Both the position numbers and the translations under genes were made by a program. Positions 37,892 through 46,442 of a DNA stretch of 64,000 nucleotides are shown piece by piece (position 1 is the first letter of the stretch; every line of letters starts with the position of its first letter). The notes beneath the pieces were generated by a model. The model saw nothing but the letters and a program-made list of their open reading frames with translations. It searched no databases and had not been told where the DNA came from. Location: the NCBI GenBank assembly GCA_024229515.1, contig JAAESI010000095.1, positions 32,955 to 96,954 of the forward strand, written 5' to 3'. The DNA is from Pseudomonadota bacterium (GTDB lineage: Bacteria > Myxococcota_A > UBA796 > UBA9615).

Positions 37892-39450
37892 TCGTCCGTC
37901 TGCTGGCGCTGCTCCTGGTCTGCCTGCCCGTCGCGGCGGTGGCGCAGACCGAGGAGGCCCCCGCCGAGGGCGAGGAGCTCGAGGAGCTGCCTCCGCCGGA
38001 GCGGAGCCGCAAGCTCAAGAAGGCGCTCAAGAAGGTCAAGGACAAGGAGTGGCCGGTGGCCAGCCTCGCCCTGCACAAGGTGCTGCAGGACGAAGAGGAC
38101 GCCTACTACCACACGGAGGTCCGCTACTACCTCGCCTACACGCTGGAGCAGATGGGGCTGAGCTACTCCGCGCTGGAGGAGTACAACCGCTACCTCCTGG
38201 ACGTGGAGCCGGGCCACGCCCTGATCCCCAAGGCGCTGAAGCGCTCCGTGTCGCTGGGCCGGCAGATGGAGGCGGGCTGGATCCTCGCCCCCGGACTCGC
38301 CCGCCTCGACACGTCGCTGGTGACCAAGGGACTGCAGGGACCGGCCATGTACTGGGTCGGCCGTCATCACTTCGAGGACGGCAACCTGATGGTCGCGCAG
38401 GCGTACCTGTCGCTCGTCCCCAAGGACACCGAGTACTACGCGCAGGCGCGGATGCTGGAAGGCATCACGATGGTCAGCGGCGGCAAGCCGGTGGAGGCGA
38501 TCGCGCCGCTGACGGCGGCGTACCAGGCGGCGGACCGCTACGGCGTGGACCAGCGGACCTGGGAGGTGGCCAACATCAACCTGGGCCGGGCCTACTACGC
38601 GATCGGCAACTTCGAGCGTGCGATCGAGCACTTCGAGGCGACCCCGCGGGAGTCGGCGCTTTGGTTCGAGTCGCTGTACGAGGCGTCCTGGGCCTACTTC
38701 CGACTGGGCCGGCTGTCCGGCGCGCTGTCGCACCTGCAGTCGGTGGATTCGCCCTTCTTCAAGGGCACGTACCACCCCGAAGCGACGCTGCTCCGCATCC
38801 TGATCTTCTACTACCTCTGCAAGTACATCAGCGGTCAGGAGATGCTCGACGACTTCACCGAGGAGCACTATCCGATCCAGGAGGCGCTGGACAAGGCGAT
38901 CCGCAAGGCGGAGTCCGACCCGGAGGCGCTGTTCGACGCGCTCTATGCGTGGAAGACGGCCAAGAAGGACACGAAGCTGAAGCTCCCCGATCCGGTGAAG
39001 CAGTGGTTCTCCACGGACGAGTCGCTGGTCGCGATCGGCGACTACGTGGCCGGGATCGACGCCGAACTGGCAGCCATCGACCGGCTCAAGACGGGCTGGC
39101 AGAAGTCCGCACTCCGCAAGGATCTGGAAGGCCACTTGAAGGATCGCAAGCGTGACGCCGTCGAAGACAAGGGACGAGAGGCCCTCGCCAAGCTGACGTC
39201 GATGCACGCCGTCCTGGGCGGGCACCTCGGCAGCAGCGAGCTGTACAAGGTCGAAATGATCACGGCAGAGAAGAACATCTACGACGCCGCCTACCAGGGT
39301 CGACTGATGGACCGCATCGCGACGCGCAAGGCGGACTCGTCGGTGCAGCAGGGCTACCGCTTCTGGCCGTTCCAGGGCGAGTACTGGGTGGATGAGCTCG
39401 GCTGGTACGAGGTCAACACCATCAACGAGTGCCTGGTCATCACCAAGTAA
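37888..39450 (+). CDS. Exported TPR protein of the VWA/OMP operon
   Basis: A 520-residue protein from a GTG overlapping the previous stop. The signal peptide MIVRLLALLLVCLPVAAVAQ is clear. A charged segment (RSRKLKKALKKVKDKEWPVA) and TPR units fill residues 50-300 (YLAYTLEQMGLSYSALEEYN, NLGRAYYAIGNFERAIEHFE). A helical region follows, and a conserved-looking tail (RFWPFQGEYWVDELGWYEVN) ends the protein. Predicted periplasmic scaffold. It recalls TPR proteins of the myxobacterial envelope/gliding complexes, but I cannot assign it to one. Confidence 0.82.
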   Translation: MIVRLLALLLVCLPVAAVAQTEEAPAEGEELEELPPPERSRKLKKALKKVKDKEWPVASLALHKVLQDEEDAYYHTEVRYYLAYTLEQMGLSYSALEEYNRYLLDVEPGHALIPKALKRSVSLGRQMEAGWILAPGLARLDTSLVTKGLQGPAMYWVGRHHFEDGNLMVAQAYLSLVPKDTEYYAQARMLEGITMVSGGKPVEAIAPLTAAYQAADRYGVDQRTWEVANINLGRAYYAIGNFERAIEHFEATPRESALWFESLYEASWAYFRLGRLSGALSHLQSVDSPFFKGTYHPEATLLRILIFYYLCKYISGQEMLDDFTEEHYPIQEALDKAIRKAESDPEALFDALYAWKTAKKDTKLKLPDPVKQWFSTDESLVAIGDYVAGIDAELAAIDRLKTGWQKSALRKDLEGHLKDRKRDAVEDKGREALAKLTSMHAVLGGHLGSSELYKVEMITAEKNIYDAAYQGRLMDRIATRKADSSVQQGYRFWPFQGEYWVDELGWYEVNTINECLVITK

Positions 39451-41342
39451 GAGCGCTCGTCGCAGCGCTCCTGCTGACGCTGGCCTGCGGGTCGGCGCTC
39501 GCGCAGGACGCCATCGAGATCGATCCCGAGGCCGAAGAGGCCTTCTTTCGCGGCGTAGGACTGCTCGAGTCCGGAGACGCCGCCGCCGCCGTGGCCGAGT
39601 TCGAGCTGGCGGTGACGCTGCAGCCGGACTTCCGCCGCGCCTACTACTACCGAGCCCGCGCCGCCGTCGCGATGGAGGACTGGTCGGTCGCCAAGCAGAG
39701 CGCCGAGGCGTACTCGCGGTTCGAGCTGACCGAGTCGGAGATCGAGCAACTAGGGGCGCTCATCCGCCAGATCGACGAGGGCGCGCCCGCGCTCACGGTC
39801 GATGAGTCCGGCGACGAACTGACGCCTCCCGCGCCGGGCCCGCTGCGTGGAGACCGGGCCGACCGGACGGACTCTCCCGAGGCTCCCGTGCGCGAACCGA
39901 CGCGCACCGACGAAGCGATCGCGGCCCTCGCGGACGGGCACCAACTGCTCGAGGACGACCTCTGCCAGCCCGCGCTGGAGAAGGCGCAGTTGGCGCTCTC
40001 GCTGGACCCCGGCCTGACCGACGCGCTGCTGCTGAAGGGGCTGGCGCTGGAGTGCCTGGAGGACTGGCCCGCCGCCTTCGACATCCTCCGCACGTACCAG
40101 GAGCTCAAGGGCGGGTCTGACCCGGTGGCGGCGCGGGCGCTGGAGCGGATCGAGCAGGCTCGGGCGCTGTCGGCGCCGGTCGAGGAGGCGGGCACGGCGC
40201 CGGCGCTGATGAGTTCGGCGCTGGGGAACGACCCCCGCATCGAGGGCGTGCTGAAGGACCGCTGGGGAGACTCCGCGATCACGGCGCAGCGGTCGCGCAC
40301 CCGCCACTTGCCGGGCATCGGCCGCGCCGCCATGGGCTTCGGCCGCATGGAGCTGGCCGGATCGCGGGCCGAGGTCGAGGTCGCACGCATCCACAGCGCC
40401 GACGGGCTGGTGTTCAGCCGGCTGCGGGTGTGGGGCCGATCGGGCATGGACACCGGCGGTTGGTACGCCCGTGCGTTCGCTGAGCTGTACCTGTCGATCG
40501 TGGGCAAGGCGGGCTCCCCGGCGAGCCGCAGTGGGCTCCCCGATCCGCGGACGCCGAGCCGGAACTCGTACAAGGCGCTGGCGGGCAAGCACCGCTGGGA
40601 GGTCACCTGGGTCGACGACGACGGCGATCAACTGGTGCTGCGGCTGGGCCGGTGCAGCACGCCGGGGAACGACCACCCGGTGGTGGCGGAGAATCGGCCC
40701 TGCCTGGAACTGGTCGGCAGCAGCGGCTCCTTCCACCCCGACGGCAAGGTCGTATTCAGCCCCGGGGGTGAGGCGGTCCGCCTGTCGGAGACCCCGGGCA
40801 AGCGGTCGTGGGACATCGACGTCGCCATCGGCGGCGGGCTCGCCCCCGGCGTGATCATCTCGACGGGCACGGGCGCGGGCACGTTCGGCCTGGGGCAGTT
40901 CCACCTGGATCTGCTGGGCCGGTTCAACCTGGGGGCGCTGACGGTCGGGGGCGGCTGGGCGCCCGGGCTGGGCATCACGAGCACGGCGATCGACGATCCG
41001 CCGACCACCTGGTTCGACAGCCGGATCACGGCCTACGTCGGCTTCCGCGACCGCCCGCGGCAGCCCCAGTGGCGTTCGCTGATGCTCGGCATCGGCGTGG
41101 TGCCCGACGGCAAGCGCATCTACGGCACCGGCGCGGCGGCGCTCGCAGTCTCGTTCCGGCTCACCGATCAGACCCGGCGGAGCCCGGTCGGCGGCTTCAT
41201 GATCTCGATCGAGCCGACGGCCATCATCGGCGCCGGGGGCGTGCTGACGGTTCTGCCGTTGCGGTTCACGCTCGGAGGGGTCGTGGGGACGAAGGCGCGG
41301 ATGACGGCACCGCAGCAGGTGGACGACGCCCGCTGGAAGTAG
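39429..41342 (+). CDS. Exported TPR protein with C-terminal beta-barrel-like domain
   Basis: A 637-residue protein. The only ordinary start near the signal peptide is a GTG at 39429, overlapping the previous gene by 22 bp. The signal region is VRALVAALLLTLACGSALAQ, more likely cut after ALA than lipidated. Residues 30-110 and 150-230 are TPR pairs (RGVGLLESGDAAAAVAEFEL). The last 180 residues alternate in beta-strand fashion with many glycines (GGGLAPGVIISTGTGAGTFG, LGALTVGGGWAPGLGITS), consistent with a barrel or beta-sandwich. It ends the four-gene envelope run. Confidence 0.78.
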   Translation: MPGHHQVRALVAALLLTLACGSALAQDAIEIDPEAEEAFFRGVGLLESGDAAAAVAEFELAVTLQPDFRRAYYYRARAAVAMEDWSVAKQSAEAYSRFELTESEIEQLGALIRQIDEGAPALTVDESGDELTPPAPGPLRGDRADRTDSPEAPVREPTRTDEAIAALADGHQLLEDDLCQPALEKAQLALSLDPGLTDALLLKGLALECLEDWPAAFDILRTYQELKGGSDPVAARALERIEQARALSAPVEEAGTAPALMSSALGNDPRIEGVLKDRWGDSAITAQRSRTRHLPGIGRAAMGFGRMELAGSRAEVEVARIHSADGLVFSRLRVWGRSGMDTGGWYARAFAELYLSIVGKAGSPASRSGLPDPRTPSRNSYKALAGKHRWEVTWVDDDGDQLVLRLGRCSTPGNDHPVVAENRPCLELVGSSGSFHPDGKVVFSPGGEAVRLSETPGKRSWDIDVAIGGGLAPGVIISTGTGAGTFGLGQFHLDLLGRFNLGALTVGGGWAPGLGITSTAIDDPPTTWFDSRITAYVGFRDRPRQPQWRSLMLGIGVVPDGKRIYGTGAAALAVSFRLTDQTRRSPVGGFMISIEPTAIIGAGGVLTVLPLRFTLGGVVGTKARMTAPQQVDDARWK

Positions 41343-41345
41343 GGG

Positions 41346-43385
41346 TCAGTACACCAGCACCGTGTGCGGGTCGAACCTGGACCCATCGAGAATCCGCTTC
41401 GGCTCCGCCTTCGCGTTCCGCGCCACGATCCAGTAGTCCAACTTCCCCGTCGCCGGGAACTGCAGCGTGCACCGGAACAGGCTGTCGCCGACGTGCCGCA
41501 TCGGTTTGCTCTCGTACGGCCCGTCGGGCGGCCCGAAGAAGAGAATCATGCGGGTGCCGTCGACCACCGAGGCGGTGACCTCCACGAACTTCTGCGAGCC
41601 GATCGCGGCGCGCTGGATGGGCTTGTGCTTGAGCTTGAGCACCGGCGGCGGACCGGCGGGCTCGGGCGTCGGCTCCGGCGTCGGCTCGGGCGTGGGTTCG
41701 GCGGTCGGCTCCGGCGTCGGAGCAGGCGTCGCCACCGGCGCGGGCGTCGGCTCCGGCTTCGGGGCCGGGGTCGTGCGCGGGCGGGGACGGGGCGTCGGCT
41801 GGGCACGCGGCGTCGCCGGCTCGGGCGTCGGCTCGAGGATGGGCGCCGGGGTGGGCGCAGGGGTCGTCTCCGCGATCCGCACCGGCGGGCGGTTCCGCTT
41901 CTCCATGAGCGCCTGGAAGCCGAAGAAGCCCAGCAGCACCGCCATGGCGCCGACCACCGCGCCGAGCACCAGGAGCAAGCGCCGCTGCTGCTGGATCGCC
42001 GAGGCCTGCGCGCGCATGCGGCGCGTCTGGCGGGCTCGCCGCTCCGCCACGCCATCGTCGACCGGCGGGGGCGAAGGCGGGGGCGGCTTCGGGGGACGCA
42101 CCGCCGGGCTGTCGGGCATCACGAACGCCGGACGGCTCTCCGTCCCCAGGGGCACCTCGGAGGCCTGCTCCTCGGCTTCGGGATCGAACGGCCACTCCGG
42201 CACGGTCGGCGTGTGGGCCGGGATCTCGTTGTCCGAGGGCAGCTCCGGAACCCCCTCGGGCACCGACGCCTGGTCCGGATCCGCGGGGAAGTGCCGGGTT
42301 GGCCCCGTCCCCGGCTCCGGCATCGCCATCGCCATCGTCGGCCCCACCCCCTTGGCCCCCGCGCCGAGCAGCTTGGCGATCGGCGAGCCCGGGGTGGACG
42401 TCCAGTTCTTCGGGTAGGGCCCCACCGGGGCTCCGCCGAGCCGGTCTTCGAAGTGCTCGTTGACCAACTCCGCCAGCGATCGCTCCGTCGCATCCAGCCC
42501 GGTGTGCACCGCGGCCAACGCCTCGGCCGCGTCCGCCGCCGTGGGGAAGCGATGCTCCGGGAGCTTCGCGAGCATCTTGGCGAACGGCTCTCCCAGCCCC
42601 GGGGCGAGCCGGTCGGCGATCGCCACCGCGCCCGCGCGCTCCAACGTCTCCTCGACCTGGACGATCCGCATCATCACTTCGGTCAGCGACTGCCCCCCGA
42701 ACAGGGTTCGGCCGGTCAGCATGAACCACAGCACGGACCCCGCCGTAAACAGGTCCGAGCGGGGATCGAGGACCTCGGCCCCCAGCTGCTCGGGAGACAT
42801 GTAGGCCGGCGTCCCCTTGGTCATCCCCGACGCCGTCAGCTGCGCATCCGCGACCGACGCCTTGGCGATGCCGAAGTCGACCACCTTCACCAGCCCGTCG
42901 CCCCGGATGAGGATGTTCGAGGGCTTCACGTCGCGGTGGATGATCTGCAGCAGGCGGCCGTCGTGCTTGGCGGTGTGGGCGTGGTGCAGCCCCCGCAGCA
43001 TCTGGATGGCGATCTCGATCGCGATCGCCGGCGGCAGCGGACCGAGCTCGTCGACCAGCTCGCCCAGCCCGACCCCCTCGACCAGCTCCATGGCGATGTA
43101 GGGGAACCCCTCCAGCTCGCCGCAATCGAAAGTTTGGACGACGTTGGGGTGGTTCAGCAGCGCGCCAACCTTCGCCTCCTGGATCAGCTGCAGCTTGAGC
43201 TCAGCGGCCTTCTCTCCCCGCGCGGGGAGCACGACCTTGACCGCCGCGGGCTTGCGGAAGCCCAGCTCGCCGGTCATCTCCGCACGGAAGACACGGGCCA
43301 TGCCGCCCTCACCGAGCAATGCCACGAGTTGGTAGCGGCCGACGACGACGGGGAGGTCGTCAGGCTCGACGAGGTCGAGACGCAT
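41346..43385 (-). CDS. Hanks-type Ser/Thr protein kinase with one membrane helix
   Basis: A 679-residue kinase from ATG 43385. The N-terminal kinase domain (about 15-290) has the P-loop LLGEGGMARVF, ATP lysine K50, catalytic IIHRDVKPSN (H150-R151-D152), D170-F171-G172 and the APE-like GTPAYMSPEQ. All key residues are present, so it should be active. A proline/acid-rich cytoplasmic linker leads to a transmembrane helix at about 469-492. The extracytoplasmic part begins with many Pro-Glu/Thr repeats and ends in a small beta domain (ATGKLDYWIVARNAKAEPKR) that may sense an envelope signal. It is convergent with the envelope operon ending at 41342, 3 bp away. Confidence 0.93.
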   Translation of the reverse strand: MRLDLVEPDDLPVVVGRYQLVALLGEGGMARVFRAEMTGELGFRKPAAVKVVLPARGEKAAELKLQLIQEAKVGALLNHPNVVQTFDCGELEGFPYIAMELVEGVGLGELVDELGPLPPAIAIEIAIQMLRGLHHAHTAKHDGRLLQIIHRDVKPSNILIRGDGLVKVVDFGIAKASVADAQLTASGMTKGTPAYMSPEQLGAEVLDPRSDLFTAGSVLWFMLTGRTLFGGQSLTEVMMRIVQVEETLERAGAVAIADRLAPGLGEPFAKMLAKLPEHRFPTAADAAEALAAVHTGLDATERSLAELVNEHFEDRLGGAPVGPYPKNWTSTPGSPIAKLLGAGAKGVGPTMAMAMPEPGTGPTRHFPADPDQASVPEGVPELPSDNEIPAHTPTVPEWPFDPEAEEQASEVPLGTESRPAFVMPDSPAVRPPKPPPPSPPPVDDGVAERRARQTRRMRAQASAIQQQRRLLLVLGAVVGAMAVLLGFFGFQALMEKRNRPPVRIAETTPAPTPAPILEPTPEPATPRAQPTPRPRPRTTPAPKPEPTPAPVATPAPTPEPTAEPTPEPTPEPTPEPAGPPPVLKLKHKPIQRAAIGSQKFVEVTASVVDGTRMILFFGPPDGPYESKPMRHVGDSLFRCTLQFPATGKLDYWIVARNAKAEPKRILDGSRFDPHTVLVY

Positions 43386-43395
43386 CCGCGAGAGT

Positions 43396-45165
43396 CTACC
43401 TGCCGGGGGGCTCGACCCACCGCTGCAGGGGCTCGGGGATGGCCGGCGGCTCCTGCCCGGCCTGCTCGAAGAGGTCCCGAAGCTGATCCAGCTGCACACG
43501 GATCGCGATGATCGAACCCGAATCGCCGAGGTCGACGCTGATCTGCAGCGCGCCGACCAGATCCAGCCAGGACTCCTCCAGCTCCAACATCGCCAGGTGG
43601 GGCAGCGCCATCGAGTACCGCGTCTGCCCCTCTTCGAGCTTCTTGCCCAGCGCCTGCCAGACCCGCAGGGAGCGGAAGTACGCCGCCAGCGAGCCCTCGG
43701 CGTCGCCGAACTCCAGCCGCCCCCGCCCCAGTTCGAACCAGGTGTCGCCTTCGAGGGCCTCGATCCGCTCCGTCGTCTCCTCCTCCGCGGTCAACTCCAG
43801 GATCTCCTGGGCGCGGGTCTCGAAGCCGTCGCGATCTTCCTGCTGGACGTGGAGGTCGAGGGTCTCGATCAGCGTCTCCAACGACTCGTAGACCTCGCCC
43901 GCCGCCCGGTAGTCACCGGCAGCTCGGTCCAGGCTGATCCGCGCCGCCGCCGGCTTGCCCGCCTCGTCCAACGCCCGACCCAGGTTGTAGCGGGAGTTCG
44001 CCAGGGGGAGCCGGTATCCCAGCTCGATCCGCACGTCCACGGCCTTGCGCAGGGTGCGCGCGCCGATGAGCGGCCGCTCCGCCTGGACCATCGCGACGCC
44101 GGCGTTGTTGAGCGCTTCCCCCAGCTCCCCGAACCGATCCGTCGCCTCGTACAGCGTGATCGCGTCCTCGTAGGCGAGCGCGGCCAGCTCCCACTTCTCG
44201 GCCTCGAAGAGGAAGTACCCGACGCAGAAGGCGAGATCCGCGAACGGCAACGCCTGCGGGGCCTGGTCCGGAGCCGTCCCCTTCGCGATGCCGAGGATGG
44301 CGTCCCGGTCCGCGGCCCGCAGTCCGGCTCGGCACGCACGAAGGGCCTCCTCCGGCTCCTGGAGGTCGTCGAGGATGTTCGACCGGCCCAGGTGGTAGTC
44401 GAGCCGGTGCGGGAACAGACGGACCAGCTCGTCCCACGCCTTGCTCGCCAGCGCCATCGAACCGGCGTCCTCGGCCGCGATCGCGATTGCGAGCAGCTCG
44501 GACTCGCTGTCGGGCGCCATCTCCACCGGAAGCGCGAGCCCCGCCTCCGCCCCCGCGTGGCCCATCAGCACCGGACCGAAGGCGGCGTGGGTCCGCACCG
44601 CCGGGTCCGCGGGGAACTCGGCCGCGAGGGCCTCGACCAGCGGCTTCCAGACCTCCCAGTCTCCCCGCGCGAGCGCGCTGCGGGCGGGGGCGAGCCGTTC
44701 CGAGCCGGCCAGACGAGGCACCGCACCGGCGACCTTGCCCGTCATCGCACGCTCCAGGGAGACAGCCACGCGGGCATCGTCGAACCGTCGGCCTCGACTG
44801 CGCCAGACCACGTCGCCAGCCCGCGCGGCCTCGATCCGCGCGCCGTCCTCCTCCAACACCAGCAACCAGGGGACGCGAAGGTCCTCGGCCTCGTCCCGCG
44901 CCCGCGCCACGCGCTCCGAAGCCGCTCCCTCCCCCAGCGCGGCGAGCAGATCGGCGTCCGCTTCGCCGGGGTAGGCCCGCAGCGGGACCGTGGACAACGC
45001 CCGCGCCGCCGATGCCTCCCGCGCCTGCGCGGACGCGGCGGAATCGGCATCACCCGCGACCACGAGCATCTGGGAGGCGGACGGCACAGGAGCCTTGCGC
45101 GCCGTGGCGCAGCCGGTCATCGGGACCGCGCACAGCGCGGCCAAAGCGATCACCAGTCCTCGCAT
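43396..45165 (-). CDS. TPR lipoprotein (589 aa)
   Basis: Starts at ATG 45165 with GGGAGA before it. The signal MRGLVIALAALCAVPMTGC ends in lipobox MTGC. Residues 20-170 form a mixed domain with WLLVLEEDGARIEA. From about 190 to the end there are many TPR/SEL-like helices (ELAALAYEDAITLYEATDRF, SRYNLGRALDEAGKPAAARI). It lies 10 bp upstream of the kinase gene in the same direction, so it may be the kinase's envelope partner. It is divergent from hemW by only 21 bp. Confidence 0.82.
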   Translation of the reverse strand: MRGLVIALAALCAVPMTGCATARKAPVPSASQMLVVAGDADSAASAQAREASAARALSTVPLRAYPGEADADLLAALGEGAASERVARARDEAEDLRVPWLLVLEEDGARIEAARAGDVVWRSRGRRFDDARVAVSLERAMTGKVAGAVPRLAGSERLAPARSALARGDWEVWKPLVEALAAEFPADPAVRTHAAFGPVLMGHAGAEAGLALPVEMAPDSESELLAIAIAAEDAGSMALASKAWDELVRLFPHRLDYHLGRSNILDDLQEPEEALRACRAGLRAADRDAILGIAKGTAPDQAPQALPFADLAFCVGYFLFEAEKWELAALAYEDAITLYEATDRFGELGEALNNAGVAMVQAERPLIGARTLRKAVDVRIELGYRLPLANSRYNLGRALDEAGKPAAARISLDRAAGDYRAAGEVYESLETLIETLDLHVQQEDRDGFETRAQEILELTAEEETTERIEALEGDTWFELGRGRLEFGDAEGSLAAYFRSLRVWQALGKKLEEGQTRYSMALPHLAMLELEESWLDLVGALQISVDLGDSGSIIAIRVQLDQLRDLFEQAGQEPPAIPEPLQRWVEPPGR

Positions 45166-45186
45166 GAAGTCTCCCGCGGGCGCAGG

Positions 45187-46419
45187 ATGGGCGCCGTGCC
45201 CACCGGAATCTACCTGCACATCCCGTTCTGCCGGATCAAGTGCCCCTACTGCGACTTCAACACGTACGCGGGCATCGACGACCAGCGGCCTAGGTACGTC
45301 GCGGCGCTGAAGGAGGAACTGCGGCACCGGTTGGGTACGTTCCAGCCGGGGGAATTCGCCGCCGGGAGCCTGTACTTCGGGGGCGGCACGCCGTCGCTGC
45401 TCGATCCGGAGGACGTGGCCGAGCTGGGGGAGATCGCGGGATCGCCGGCGGAGGTCACGCTGGAGGCCAACCCCGGGACGGTGGATCTGCCGAAGCTTCA
45501 GGCGCTGCGCGCCGCGGGCGTCAACCGGCTCACCCTCGGTTGCCAGACCTTCCACCCCGAGCTCCTCGCGGGGCTCCGCCGGCTCCACGACGTGAAGCAG
45601 ACCCACGAGGCGATCGAGGCCGCCCACGCCGCCGGGTTCACCGAGCTCAACATCGACCTGATGTACGGCCTCAGCGGTCAGACCCTGGCCCACTGGGACG
45701 CAGATCTGGACCAGGCTGCCGCGGCCCGACCGACGCATCTGTCGCTGTACAACCTCACGATCGAGGAGGGCACCCCGTTCGCCCGCTGGCGGGCCGCGGG
45801 CGAGCTCCCCCTCCCCGGCGAAGAGCTTCAGGGAGCGATGTACGAGCGGGCGGTCGAGCGGGCCGAAACCGGCGGCTGGGGGCGCTACGAGGTCTCGAAC
45901 TTCGCGCTCCCCGGCTCGGAGTGCCGGCACAACCAAGTCTACTGGAGCGGCGAGGCCTACCTGGGATGCGGAGCCGGCGCTCACGGGTTCGCGCCGGCCG
46001 ACGGCAGCCCCTCCCACGGCCGACGGTGGTGGAACCACCGGGTCCCGCGGCGCTACTGCCAGGAAGTCGAGGCGGGGCGGCTTCCCGAGGACGGCCATGA
46101 GGAGCTGGGCCGGACGCAGGCGATGACGGAGGCCCTGCTGCTCGGGCTCCGGACCCGAGAGGGCCTCGATCTGGCCCGCTTCCAGCGCCGGTTCGGAGCC
46201 TCCCCCATCGAGCTGCTCGGCGCCCCTTTGAAGGATTTCCGCGCGCGTGAGTTGATTCGGGTCCGCGGGACCCATCTGATTGTCGCGGAACATGCTGTAA
46301 TCCTTCTGGATTCTCTCCTCGCGAGGCTCGCCCCCCAGGTTGACAGGGTCGACCGGTCCGATAGTCTGAATTCCCCCAGTCAGGCTCCGTACGGGACGCC
46401 TACGGGACAGTCGCGCTAG
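45187..46419 (+). CDS. hemW: HemW, radical SAM heme chaperone-like protein
   Basis: A 410-residue radical SAM enzyme. The cluster motif PFCRIKCPYCDF has the CxxxCxxCxF pattern; the final F rather than C is typical of HemW, distinguishing it from HemN coproporphyrinogen oxidase. Further family motifs are LYFGGGTPSLL, TLEANPGT, LTLGCQTFHPELLAGLRRLH and YEVSNFALPGSECRHNQVYW. HemW is thought to deliver heme to respiratory enzymes. The C-terminus is about 30 residues longer than usual and Ser/Pro rich. It starts the long plus-strand run toward murA. Confidence 0.93.
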   Translation: MGAVPTGIYLHIPFCRIKCPYCDFNTYAGIDDQRPRYVAALKEELRHRLGTFQPGEFAAGSLYFGGGTPSLLDPEDVAELGEIAGSPAEVTLEANPGTVDLPKLQALRAAGVNRLTLGCQTFHPELLAGLRRLHDVKQTHEAIEAAHAAGFTELNIDLMYGLSGQTLAHWDADLDQAAAARPTHLSLYNLTIEEGTPFARWRAAGELPLPGEELQGAMYERAVERAETGGWGRYEVSNFALPGSECRHNQVYWSGEAYLGCGAGAHGFAPADGSPSHGRRWWNHRVPRRYCQEVEAGRLPEDGHEELGRTQAMTEALLLGLRTREGLDLARFQRRFGASPIELLGAPLKDFRARELIRVRGTHLIVAEHAVILLDSLLARLAPQVDRVDRSDSLNSPSQAPYGTPTGQSR

Positions 46420-46442
46420 GCTGCGCGTTTGGAGGGGCCCGT

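Noticed and set aside
41640..41860. Repetitive gtcggctccggc-type DNA that could be taken for a CRISPR or tandem array
   Set aside because: It encodes the Pro-Glu/Pro-Thr repeat arm of the Ser/Thr kinase; units are irregular, with no spacers.
41364..43511. 715-codon plus-strand frame opposite the Ser/Thr kinase
   Set aside because: All catalytic kinase residues are read from the minus strand; this frame is Arg-rich and featureless.
46420..46442. Possible heat-shock promoter or CIRCE site before grpE
   Set aside because: The 23-bp gap holds only a ribosome site; no inverted repeat of the CIRCE type or sigma-32 consensus was seen.
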